From contig NZ_JPXI01000033.1 of NCBI RefSeq assembly GCF_000740675.1, forward strand, positions 248,001-312,000: DNA of 64,000 nt, in the 5' to 3' direction. Positions 1 through 7,843 of the stretch are shown piece after piece (the first letter of the stretch is position 1; every line of letters starts with the position of its first letter). Below the pieces are notes generated by a model. That model was not told the origin of the DNA. It worked only from the letters and a program-made list of their open reading frames with translations, and ran no database searches. The stretch is from Massilia sp. BSC265. Lineage in GTDB: Bacteria; Pseudomonadota; Gammaproteobacteria; Burkholderiales; Burkholderiaceae_D. The position numbers were made by a program, and so were the translations under genes.

Positions 1-450
1 CGCCAGCCGCGGCAGCCTTTGCAGGGACGGGTTCAGGTACAGCATCTTGCGGCTCTTGCGCCAGGTCGCGTCCAGCACGACCAGGCGCAGGCGTTCCGCT
101 GCGATTGCATCGCATGGCGGCGCCGCCGGCAGGCTGGCGGCGCCCGGCGTGTCCGGGTACAGCAGCACCGGCACGCGGCCGTCCGCATGCAGCAGCGCAT
201 CCAGTTCGGCGCCGTCGAACGCTTCTCCTACCGCCAGCACGCTGCCGGCCACACTGAGGTGCAGCAGGCGCGCACTGTTCTTGGCATTGGCCACTTCGAG
301 CGGATGCTGCAGGACCAGCAAGGCCGCACGTGCCTGCACAGGCGTGATCCAGCGGCAGATGCAGGCCGACTGCGCCCGCAGGCAGGCCGCGCAGCGCGCG
401 CGTTGCGGTCTCTCCTCCGGCGCCCACTCGCGCAGCACGTACTTGCTCAT
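1..450 (-). CDS. DTW-domain tRNA-uridine aminocarboxypropyltransferase, partial
   Basis: This minus-strand gene starts at ATG 450-448 and stays open for 150 codons to the left edge, so only the N-terminal part is in the window. The N-terminus carries a cysteine cluster (C20, C23, C30, C32, in RCAACLRAQSACICRW) and the signature D127-A128-T129-W130 (the DTW motif, Ala in the middle position as often seen), followed by RKSRKMLYLNP. DTW proteins of the TapT/YfiP type transfer the aminocarboxypropyl group of S-adenosylmethionine to U47 of tRNA. The assignment rests on these two motifs and their order. The missing C-terminal part cannot be checked. No RBS is obvious because the region upstream is short and a hairpin lies at 498-522. 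Confidence 0.82.
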   Translation of the reverse strand, partial: MSKYVLREWAPEERPQRARCAACLRAQSACICRWITPVQARAALLVLQHPLEVANAKNSARLLHLSVAGSVLAVGEAFDGAELDALLHADGRVPVLLYPDTPGAASLPAAPPCDAIAAERLRLVVLDATWRKSRKMLYLNPSLQRLPRLA

Positions 451-497
451 CCGATCATGCCTCGTCTCCCTTGCCTGGTTTGCATGATAACCGTTCA

Positions 498-522
498 CAA
501 AAAACCCCGTCGGGTGGGGGTT
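498..522 (-). terminator. Hairpin plus U-tract on the minus strand, upstream of the DTW gene
   Basis: Read on the minus strand, AACCCC and GGGGTT form a 6-bp stem around a 7-8-nt loop and are followed directly by six T (complement of 499-504). This is terminator-like. It lies about 48 bp upstream of the DTW start and no minus-strand gene precedes it, so it would act either on stray antisense transcription from the hydrolase gene or as a leader attenuator for the DTW gene. Confidence 0.4.
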
Positions 523-717
523 GGCGGTTCGACCGGCTCGGTAAAAACAATCATCGACCGCGATCGCGTGGACACTTTGGCACGCCGCTAAAATTTACCT
601 TCGGAATTGCCAGATTGAGTATTGCTCTGCCTTTTCTACGTACCTAGAATCAACTTATGCCATGCGGAAATTCTTCCGTGTTTGTTTCACCCGGTACGTA
701 GTCGAGACAGAGTCACC

Positions 718-1977
718 ATGGTTCCACGCTTCACGCTTCGCAACCTGTTCGCCGCCGCGCTGGCGGCTGCCGCATTGACCCCTGGGATCGCGGTGCAGCA
801 GGAGTTGCAACTTGATCATCGCATGAATGAGCACATCGAGCAGGTGCCTGCCGGCCCGCAAGGCCTCGCCATGCTCGAGACGACGGTGTTCCAGCCGAAC
901 GGCCCGGGCCCCTTCCCGCTCATCATCATCAACCACGGCAAGGATCCGGGCCGCCCGAACCTGCAGCCGCGCGACCGCTTCTACTACATGGCCTCGGCCT
1001 TCGTGAAGCGCGGTTATGCCGTGATGGTGCCGATGCGCCAGGGCTTTGCCAGCTCGACCGGCCGCTACCGCGAGTATGGCTGCAACATGACCGCCAACGG
1101 CTATGCCCAGGCGGAAGACATCGCTGCGACGCTTGCTTATGCACGTCGGCAGAAGTGGGTCGACCCCAAGCGCATCGTCATCGCCGGCCAGTCCTACGGC
1201 GGCCTGGCGACCATGGCCATCGGCACCAAGGATTTGCCCGGCGTGCGCGGCCTGATCAACTTCGCCGGTGGCCTGCGCGACGACAGCGACCGCTGCGCCT
1301 GGCGTTCGGCGCTGGTGACGGCCTTCGCGGAGTACGGCGCCAAGACCAGGCTGCCCACCCTGTGGATGTACGGCGAGAACGACTCCCTGTTCGGCCCGGA
1401 ACTGGCGCACCGCATGCATGCGGCTTTCGAAGGGGCTGGCGGCCGCGGCCGTCTGGTCATGCTCCCGACCTTCAAGCGTGATTCGCACGGCATGCTGGCC
1501 AGCCGCGACGGCGAAAAGGTGTGGCTGGACGACACCCTGCGCTTCCTGGACCAGATCGGCATGCCGACGGCCGTGATCCACGACGTGCCGCCGCCACCGA
1601 GCCCGGTGCGTACCGACTACGCGCAGGTGGATGACGTCGAGGCCGTGCCTTTCCTGTCGGAGAACGGCCGCCGCGCCTACCAGGAATACCTGACCAAGAT
1701 GACCCCGCGCGCCTTCGCGCTGTCGCCGAGCGGCGCCTGGACCTGGGCCGAGGAAGGCGAAGACCCGGACGGCCGCGCACTGGCCACCTGCACCGCCAAG
1801 AGCAAGGAGCCGTGCCGCCTGTACTCGGTGGACGACTACGTGGTGTGGAACGGCAACCTCGACCAGGCCGAGAAGACCTCGGTGACGGCCTCGGTGACGC
1901 CGGTGCCGAAGCCGGCGGTGGATCCGACTGCCGCGGCGCCGACCACGTCGATCGGTTCCAACAAAGCCACGCACTAG
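718..1977 (+). CDS. Secreted alpha/beta hydrolase (dienelactone-hydrolase/acyl-peptidase-like)
   Basis: A 419-residue protein whose first ~25 residues (MVPRFTLRNLFAAALAAAAL) look like a Sec signal peptide, so it probably acts in the periplasm or outside the cell. The alpha/beta-hydrolase core shows the oxyanion strand PFPLIIINHGKD, the nucleophile elbow GQSYGG with Ser159, an acid-type loop YGENDSLFG and the His loop DSHGM. The last ~130 residues are not part of the hydrolase core and end in a Pro/Ala/Thr-rich tail. The substrate is unknown; an esterase or dienelactone-hydrolase-type activity is the family expectation. An in-frame start at 622 exists but would place a non-signal sequence before the signal peptide, so ATG 718 is preferred. 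A nested inverted repeat precedes the start (arms 636-644 and 693-701). Confidence 0.75.
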   Translation: MVPRFTLRNLFAAALAAAALTPGIAVQQELQLDHRMNEHIEQVPAGPQGLAMLETTVFQPNGPGPFPLIIINHGKDPGRPNLQPRDRFYYMASAFVKRGYAVMVPMRQGFASSTGRYREYGCNMTANGYAQAEDIAATLAYARRQKWVDPKRIVIAGQSYGGLATMAIGTKDLPGVRGLINFAGGLRDDSDRCAWRSALVTAFAEYGAKTRLPTLWMYGENDSLFGPELAHRMHAAFEGAGGRGRLVMLPTFKRDSHGMLASRDGEKVWLDDTLRFLDQIGMPTAVIHDVPPPPSPVRTDYAQVDDVEAVPFLSENGRRAYQEYLTKMTPRAFALSPSGAWTWAEEGEDPDGRALATCTAKSKEPCRLYSVDDYVVWNGNLDQAEKTSVTASVTPVPKPAVDPTAAAPTTSIGSNKATH

Positions 1978-1993
1978 CAGGGTGGTCGGTGTC

Positions 1994-2104
1994 GCCGATC
2001 ACGCGTTCAACTTCCGTTCCCGGACCAACAAGGTTGTCGACATTCGTGCTTGGTTGAACGCGTGGCCGGCGAAGCGTGGTCTGCTCCACAGGCCCGGACC
2101 ACGC
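1994..2104. repeat. Two tandem inverted repeats downstream of the hydrolase
   Basis: The first palindrome has 18-nt arms at 1994-2011 and 2053-2070 with 16 of 18 positions complementary (core CACGCGTTCAAC / GTTGAACGCGTG is perfect). The second has perfect 8-bp arms at 2074-2081 (GCGTGGTC) and 2097-2104 (GACCACGC). Neither is followed by a T-run, so these are not canonical intrinsic terminators. They fill the 255-bp gap between the hydrolase and the lipase, and could stabilise the 3' end of the upstream transcript or serve as protein-binding sites. Confidence 0.55.
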
Positions 2105-2232
2105 CTACTGTCAAGCTACTTACGCACTGTTTCTGTACGTAAAATCTGACACCCGCCAAGATTCCGACCCAGCGCAAACCGCGCCCGGCCGGCAGCTCCG
2201 ACAATGGCCCTGACGCCATTTCGGAGAATTGC

Positions 2233-3417
2233 ATGTTTCGCATTACCCACGCCCTGCTCGCGCTGGCTGCGCTGTGCACCTGCGTGCCCGCCGGCGCTGG
2301 AAATAACCATCCCGTGATCCTGGTCCACGGCTTCCTCGGCTTCGGCCCGGACACCTTCGAGCACAGCGGCTTCAACTACTGGGGCGGCTACGGCGACATC
2401 GCTTCGCACATGCAGGTCTACCGCGGCCCGCGCACGGTGTTCGCGGCCGTGGTCGGCCCGATCAGCTCCAACTGGGACCGCGCGGCCGACCTCTATGCCC
2501 AGATCAAGGGCGGCTGCGTCGACTACGGCGCGGCCCACGTCCGCAAGTACGGCCTGCCGGGCCAGCAGCGGAAGCCAGGCGGCAAGTGCTGGGCCGCCGA
2601 CCCGAAGAACAATCCGGAAAACCACCCGCTGGCGCTCTACCCGGCCTGGGACGCCGAGCACCCGATCCACTTGATCGGCCACAGCCAGGGCGGCACGACC
2701 ATCCGCGCCCTCATCGAGCTGCTGGAACACGGCTCGCCCGACGACGAGGGCGGCCACGAGCTGTTCAAGGGCGGCAAGGTGGGCTGGGTGCGCAGCGTGA
2801 CCACCATCTCGACGCCCCACAACGGCACCACCTTCGCCGACGCCGTGCTGAACGTGCTGCCGCCCCTGCAGTCGCCGCTGGGCGACCTGCTCAAGCACCG
2901 CTGGGCGAACTGGGAGCTGTCACCGGACGGCGCGCGCGAGTTCAATCTATGGGCGCGCACCTCGCCGCACATCTATTACTACTCGGTGGGCACGCAGGCG
3001 ACCGAAGCCGGTGCCTGGTGCTGCAACGAGACCGACCGCGTGATCGCGCCGATCCAGGCCACCCTCTACCAGTATCCGCGGCTCGACATGATCCCCGCCT
3101 TCAAGGGCATGGCGGGGGAATGGATCGTGCCCTCGGTGCTGCAGAACGGGTTGGGCGGCTATACCCAGGGAGGCGCGGGGCGGGTGCGCATCGACAGCGA
3201 ATGGTTCGCGAACGACGGGGTGGTGAATACGGCCAGCATGCGGGCGCCGAACGGGCACCCGGTGCGCAACTACGATGGCAAGTCGGTCAAGGGGACGTGG
3301 AACTTCCTCGGGACCTACAAGAGATACGACCACTTCGATATTCTGAACTGGCCGAATCCGGGGCCGTCGGCCAATCCGGTGTATGAGCGGATCAGCGATA
3401 TCATCTTTGACCTGTAA
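2233..3417 (+). CDS. Secreted triacylglycerol lipase, family I.5 (thermoalkalophilic) type
   Basis: A 394-residue lipase with an N-terminal signal peptide (about residues 1-22, ending CTCVPAGAG). HPVILVHGFLGFG is the oxyanion-hole strand. The triad is S151 in IGHSQGG, D328 in WFANDGVVNT and H367 in KRYDHFD. Blocks such as GPISSNWDRAADLYAQ, GCVDYGAAH, VTTISTPHNGT and the final NPGPSANP match the Geobacillus L1-type lipases, which bind Zn and Ca, along the whole length rather than the Pseudomonas/Burkholderia lipases with a Lif foldase. No foldase gene is adjacent, which fits. Family I.5 enzymes usually carry AHSQG; this one has GHSQG. A GGAG ribosome site lies at 2222-2225. Its expected role is extracellular hydrolysis of long-chain acylglycerols. 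Confidence 0.88.
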   Translation: MFRITHALLALAALCTCVPAGAGNNHPVILVHGFLGFGPDTFEHSGFNYWGGYGDIASHMQVYRGPRTVFAAVVGPISSNWDRAADLYAQIKGGCVDYGAAHVRKYGLPGQQRKPGGKCWAADPKNNPENHPLALYPAWDAEHPIHLIGHSQGGTTIRALIELLEHGSPDDEGGHELFKGGKVGWVRSVTTISTPHNGTTFADAVLNVLPPLQSPLGDLLKHRWANWELSPDGAREFNLWARTSPHIYYYSVGTQATEAGAWCCNETDRVIAPIQATLYQYPRLDMIPAFKGMAGEWIVPSVLQNGLGGYTQGGAGRVRIDSEWFANDGVVNTASMRAPNGHPVRNYDGKSVKGTWNFLGTYKRYDHFDILNWPNPGPSANPVYERISDIIFDL

Positions 3418-3494
3418 GATGACTTGACGCAATAGTATCCGAGTAACTCAGACGTATCGTGGCTGACGTTTCATTTGAAAATGGAGCGTCCACC

Positions 3495-6278
3495 ATGGGT
3501 ACCGACTTGGCAGAACAAATCGCTGCCACGCTCGCGGAATTCTCGAGCGCGACCAGGCTGTTCGAGTTCAGAATCGGCGATGCCCCATCTTCTGCCCTGC
3601 TGGTGGAGGCTTACGCTGCCGACGACACTCTGCTCGACATTCCTGTCTGCGATGTGATTGCACTGTCCACCAGCGCCTACCTGGAAGCGGAGCCGCTGTT
3701 GGGCCAGGCAGCATCGCTGCAGATTACCCTCGCCGACGGAGGGCAGGAAAGCATTGGCGGCGAGATCTGCGCCGTATCCGTTCTCGGCAGCGATGGCGGG
3801 CTAGCACGCTACCGACTCCGACTCTCGCCCTGGATATGGCGGCTGGAGCACGTACGTAACAGCCGTATTTGGCAAGACCGGACGATCGTGGACATCGTCG
3901 ACGAGGTATTCGCACACTACCGGCCCGCCGCGCGCTGGCGCTGGAGCCCTGACACGGCATCGTACCTCGCTACCGTAGCGGCGCGCAGCTATTGCTGCCA
4001 ATACCGCGAGACTGACCTGGACTTCGTGCGCCGGATCCTGGCCGAAGAAGGTCTCGGCTGGCGAATCGAGCACACGGAGGCAGGTCCATGCCTGGTGTTG
4101 TTCGCCGATAGCACCTCGCTCCATGCAGTGCCGGACGACCGCAGTTGCCAGAACGACGCAGGCGTCCGCTATCATGGTGCGAGTTCGGTGGAGCACCACG
4201 ATACCGTGCAGGCGCTGGTGGAACACAAGCGCTTGCACGCCTCGCTGACCACCTTGCAAAGTACCGACTACCAGGCCAAGCGGCTTGTCGGCGCGGTTTC
4301 GCCTTCCCTCACGCGGGTTCGCAGGCTGCCGGAGCTGGAATCGTACGATGTACCTGGGCAGTACGCTTTCACCGATATCGCGCTGGCGCAACGCCATGCC
4401 GATCTGCAGATGCAAGGCGTCGAAGCACGCGGGCAGCTATGGCAAGGCCTTTCCACCGTTCGAACCCTGCGGGCGGGAACGCGGCTGACGGTCACCGGCA
4501 TTCCGCTGCAGCGGCTTGGAGATGCGACCCAGTTCACTGTCTGTCAGACCATGAGCGCGGGCGTGAACAATATGCCGCCGCCAGCGCAGCTTGCCCTGGC
4601 CGAACTGTTCGGCCCCCTTCCCGAACTGCTGGAACAGATTGTTCGTGCCAGGCAGGACGACGTGGCCCAGGTTATCGAACATGCCCAACGAACCGGCCAT
4701 GCCAACCGCTTCGAAGCGATCCCGGCAGGCGTTCCATGGCGCCCGCAGTTGAGCAATGGCGACGGCCGCATCAAGGCCAGGCCGACCGCGCACGGCGCGC
4801 AAACTGCGATCGTCATCGGCGCTGACGGGGACACGCAATCAAAGGGCGTCGATGCACCTTACTGCGACCGTTTAGGGCGCATTCGCATTCGTTTTCACTG
4901 GCAGGACAATGGGGATGCGAGCTGCTGGGTGCGGGTAGCGCAGCGCCTGGCCGGCTGCGGCATGGGTAGTCAATTTCTCCCCCGGGTCGGGCAGGAAGTG
5001 CTGGTGCAGTTTCTTGAAAATGACATTGACCGGCCGGTCGTGGTCGGCGCACTGTACAACGGCCGGGGTGAAGGCGGCATCCCGCCCTCGCCGGGAGGTC
5101 GGCGGGACGCGGCGAGCGATCAGGAATGCTTCGCGCAGGCGCATGATCATGCCTACTCGGCACAGGCCAACCTCGCCGGTGGCAGCAGTCCGGCCTGGCA
5201 TGGGGAGTCAAGCGACGCCAATGGCCACCGCAACGCGGCGGCCCAATGGGGCCTGCGCACGGCCGGGATCGGCGGAACCGGCTATAACCAATTGCTGATC
5301 GACGACAGCGACGGGCAGGGCCGCGCCCAGCTCAGGAGTACCCAGTCGGCGACCGAGCTGAATTTGGGACATCTACTCCATGCCGCCGACAATTATCGCG
5401 GCAGTTTCCGCGGGCGCGGCGCCGAGCTGCGCTCCGACGCGTATGGCGCGGCGCGCGGCGGAGCGGGGCTGCTGGTATCCAGCTGGCAAATCGGGCACGG
5501 CGCAGCCTCGCGCGATGCTGCAGGGGAGAATGCGGCTGGCGCCAGCCTGATCCGCCAGGCAACTGCCACGGCTGCCACGCTGCACGCCGCGGCGTCTGTC
5601 CATCGGACGGTGGGGCTGGCAAGCCATGCTGGAGCCGTCAAAGCCAACGCCAGCTTTCTGGACGGCGGGTCCGCTCCGCTCGGGGCAATAGCGAGCGCCG
5701 TATCGGCGCCCCAGACGGAGAACGGCGCTGGCCTGGTCACGGTATCCGCCAAGGACATCTTCGCCTCCAGCGCCGGGCAAAGCCTGCAGCTGGCGAACGG
5801 CGAGACCGCCACTCTGGTGAGCATGCAGGACACCCGGCTGGCCGGCGGCGCCGGACTGCGTCTGCATACCGGCCAGGCCATCGGCTCGCTGGCAGGCGCC
5901 ATCGACACCGGCGCCGGCGCCGGCAGCGACAGCTTGCAACTGATCGCCGTCAGGGACGAGATCGGCCTGCAGGCGCAGGCGGACGCGCTTGCCGTACAGG
6001 CACGCGACGAAGTGGCGTTCGTTAGCGCCTGCGCACACATCGACTGGGCTGCGGCACAGCGGATCGTCCTGTCGACCGCCGGCGGCGCCAGTCTGACGAT
6101 CGATAGCGGGAACATCAACGTGCAATGCCCCGGCAAGCTCACCGTCCACGCGAACAAGAAGAGCCTGACGGACCCGCAGCAGCTGGGCTATCCGATGCCT
6201 GCCCTGCCCCGCAGCGTGTGCGTCGAATGCCTCAAGCGCGCCCTCGCAGTGGGGGCAGCTTTTTCCATGGTGGAGTGA
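3495..6278 (+). CDS. vgrG: Type VI secretion spike protein VgrG with DUF2345 extension
   Basis: VgrG forms the trimeric tip of the T6SS tube and carries cargo. The ~927-residue protein has a phage gp27-like N-terminal part (residues ~10-360, including RLFEFRIGD, SPWIWRLEHVRNSRIWQ and the E-T-D-L-D-F-V-R-R block), a gp5-like OB-fold with DRLGRIRIRFHW and GSQFLPRVGQEVLVQF (~440-530), and a long C-terminal DUF2345 region ending in C-x-x-C-L-K and AFSMVE. ATG 3495 is preceded by GGAG at 3482-3485; an in-frame GTG at 3459 has no ribosome site and was not chosen. It heads a tight four-gene module (DUF4123, DUF3304, Tle1-like) typical of an orphan VgrG island. No tss structural genes are in the window, so it must use an apparatus encoded elsewhere. 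Confidence 0.95.
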   Translation: MGTDLAEQIAATLAEFSSATRLFEFRIGDAPSSALLVEAYAADDTLLDIPVCDVIALSTSAYLEAEPLLGQAASLQITLADGGQESIGGEICAVSVLGSDGGLARYRLRLSPWIWRLEHVRNSRIWQDRTIVDIVDEVFAHYRPAARWRWSPDTASYLATVAARSYCCQYRETDLDFVRRILAEEGLGWRIEHTEAGPCLVLFADSTSLHAVPDDRSCQNDAGVRYHGASSVEHHDTVQALVEHKRLHASLTTLQSTDYQAKRLVGAVSPSLTRVRRLPELESYDVPGQYAFTDIALAQRHADLQMQGVEARGQLWQGLSTVRTLRAGTRLTVTGIPLQRLGDATQFTVCQTMSAGVNNMPPPAQLALAELFGPLPELLEQIVRARQDDVAQVIEHAQRTGHANRFEAIPAGVPWRPQLSNGDGRIKARPTAHGAQTAIVIGADGDTQSKGVDAPYCDRLGRIRIRFHWQDNGDASCWVRVAQRLAGCGMGSQFLPRVGQEVLVQFLENDIDRPVVVGALYNGRGEGGIPPSPGGRRDAASDQECFAQAHDHAYSAQANLAGGSSPAWHGESSDANGHRNAAAQWGLRTAGIGGTGYNQLLIDDSDGQGRAQLRSTQSATELNLGHLLHAADNYRGSFRGRGAELRSDAYGAARGGAGLLVSSWQIGHGAASRDAAGENAAGASLIRQATATAATLHAAASVHRTVGLASHAGAVKANASFLDGGSAPLGAIASAVSAPQTENGAGLVTVSAKDIFASSAGQSLQLANGETATLVSMQDTRLAGGAGLRLHTGQAIGSLAGAIDTGAGAGSDSLQLIAVRDEIGLQAQADALAVQARDEVAFVSACAHIDWAAAQRIVLSTAGGASLTIDSGNINVQCPGKLTVHANKKSLTDPQQLGYPMPALPRSVCVECLKRALAVGAAFSMVE

Positions 6279-6279
6279 G

Positions 6280-7113
6280 ATGCTGACCGATCCGTTCGCC
6301 GACGACTGGCTAGATGCGCTGCACCAGCGCTTTCGGAAACGTCCGGATGCCCACGCACTGCATGTGCTGGTCGACGGCGCCTTCGTTCCGGGCCTGCACC
6401 GCCGTATCGCAGCCGGGCGCAAGGCGCTGCTGTTCGAAGGGCTGCCTGCGAGCGGTCCGGGTACGCTGGATGTATCGCCCTTCATCCTGCCCTTCGATCC
6501 GGGGGACCGTGCGCTCTTGACGGTACTGGACAGATGTCGGGGCTGGTCCATGGTGAGCGTGATCGAAACGCCGGAACCATGGCGGGACCTGGCGGCCCGG
6601 CTGGCGGCATGGTGCATCATCGAAGCCGACGGCCAGCGCTTCAATTTCCGTTTCGCCGACACGCGGCGCCTTCCCGCCATCCTGAATACGCTCGCTCCGG
6701 CGCAGCGCGGGCAGCTCACCGGTCCTGCCGTTAGCTGGAGCCATATCGGACGCGATGGCAGCTGGCGGACGATTGCGCTCGACGCATCGGGCGAGGCCAT
6801 CGCCACCGAACCGCAACTCGACGATGCGCGATTCGCGGCGCTGGTGGAAGACAGCCGGGCCGATGAAGTGCTGGCCCGGCTCGCCGACCACCCCGAACTC
6901 GGTACGTATCGCCCGTCGCAAGCCCATGCATTGATTTCCTCCGCGCTGGCGCCGGCCCTGAAAGCCGGCATGGGCGACGTGGAGCTCGTCGACTGGTGTG
7001 GCTGGCTGCTGGGGCACTGCAGGCGAAACGAGCTAGCGGATATCGCCCGATCGTTCACGGCGTGGAAGGCAGACGCACTTTCGATGGAGGCTGCTCATGC
7101 TACTGAAATATAA
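6280..7113 (+). CDS. DUF4123 T6SS effector chaperone/adaptor
   Basis: A 277-residue protein starting one base after the VgrG stop. It shows the DUF4123 pattern: an early HALHVLVDGAF strand, LLFEGLP, PFILPFD, a central GWSMVS and the FRFADTRRLPAILNTL block (residues ~125-142), followed by a helical C-terminal extension. DUF4123 proteins (Tap-1/TEC type) load a specific effector onto their cognate VgrG and are not secreted with it. Its position between vgrG and the phospholipase-like gene makes the Tle1-like protein its probable client. The 3' end overlaps the next gene by 17 bp, indicating translational coupling. Confidence 0.88.
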   Translation: MLTDPFADDWLDALHQRFRKRPDAHALHVLVDGAFVPGLHRRIAAGRKALLFEGLPASGPGTLDVSPFILPFDPGDRALLTVLDRCRGWSMVSVIETPEPWRDLAARLAAWCIIEADGQRFNFRFADTRRLPAILNTLAPAQRGQLTGPAVSWSHIGRDGSWRTIALDASGEAIATEPQLDDARFAALVEDSRADEVLARLADHPELGTYRPSQAHALISSALAPALKAGMGDVELVDWCGWLLGHCRRNELADIARSFTAWKADALSMEAAHATEI

Positions 7114-7843
7114 GATCTTGACCGGCGTTGTCGGCCTTCTAGGTGTGGTCGGGCTGGCCATGTCGCAGTACCGGGGCACACATGCGAGCGTCAGCCTGCA
7201 CGGCGTGAACTACAGCGACCGTGAATTCAGCTATTTCATTGCCGCCCCTGAGAACCCGAAAAAGACCATCGGCGGCGAACATATCGCGCCGTTCGCCGCC
7301 GGCGGCACGACCTGCTGCGCCGTGCTTCCTTGGAAGTGGAAACCCGGGACCAAAGTTCGTCTTACGACGATTCACTGGCTGAAGAAGCGCCCCGACGGGA
7401 GCCTGCCGGAGGTGACGGAAGAACATGAGGTGGAAGTGCCGGAGTATGCCGAAGCCGGAGAATTGTGGGTCATCAGAGATGGCAAAGGAAAGATCGGCGT
7501 CGTCTCCAGCAATGTGCAGCCGGATCATCCTGCCTGGCCCGGCAAAATTAAGGGCTGGCCTATTCCATCTCTTGAATACCAGAGACAGCGTTGGGAATTG
7601 TATATTCATCAGAAGAGAACATATATGAAGGCCTATGCGGACTCACTCAAGGAACTGGAGTCTGAACCAGACGAGCAGGCGAAGGAAGCTTGGAACCATG
7701 CTGCAGAATACAATCCTTCTGAACTAAAAGGATTCAGTGGACCGAACGACCCTGATTACAAATCACATTTGAGAAAAACGTACTCGGTCAGACTAGAAGA
7801 ACTCAAAACTGAGTTTGCTGATCTTCTGAGGAGTAAACCGTGA
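7097..7843 (+). CDS. DUF3304 membrane-anchored protein, probable effector immunity protein
   Basis: A 248-residue protein with a GGAGG ribosome site at 7086-7090 inside the preceding gene. An N-terminal hydrophobic helix (residues ~6-23) suggests a membrane anchor or uncleaved signal, with the rest periplasmic. The DUF3304 core includes HGVNYSDREFSYF, a glycine-rich AAGGTTCC with adjacent cysteines and the W-K-W-K-P-G turn. The C-terminal half is charged and helical and is encoded by visibly AT-richer DNA (from about 7580). Lipase effectors of the Tle1 group act on periplasmic faces of membranes and are neutralised by periplasmic Tli proteins, so location and topology fit an immunity role; that function is inferred from context and has not been shown from the sequence. 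Confidence 0.78.
   Translation: MLLKYKILTGVVGLLGVVGLAMSQYRGTHASVSLHGVNYSDREFSYFIAAPENPKKTIGGEHIAPFAAGGTTCCAVLPWKWKPGTKVRLTTIHWLKKRPDGSLPEVTEEHEVEVPEYAEAGELWVIRDGKGKIGVVSSNVQPDHPAWPGKIKGWPIPSLEYQRQRWELYIHQKRTYMKAYADSLKELESEPDEQAKEAWNHAAEYNPSELKGFSGPNDPDYKSHLRKTYSVRLEELKTEFADLLRSKP

Noticed and set aside
655..1974. 439-codon minus-strand frame opposite the secreted hydrolase
   Set aside because: The plus-strand gene has a signal peptide and a catalytic triad; the antisense frame is His/Arg/Gly-rich without motifs.
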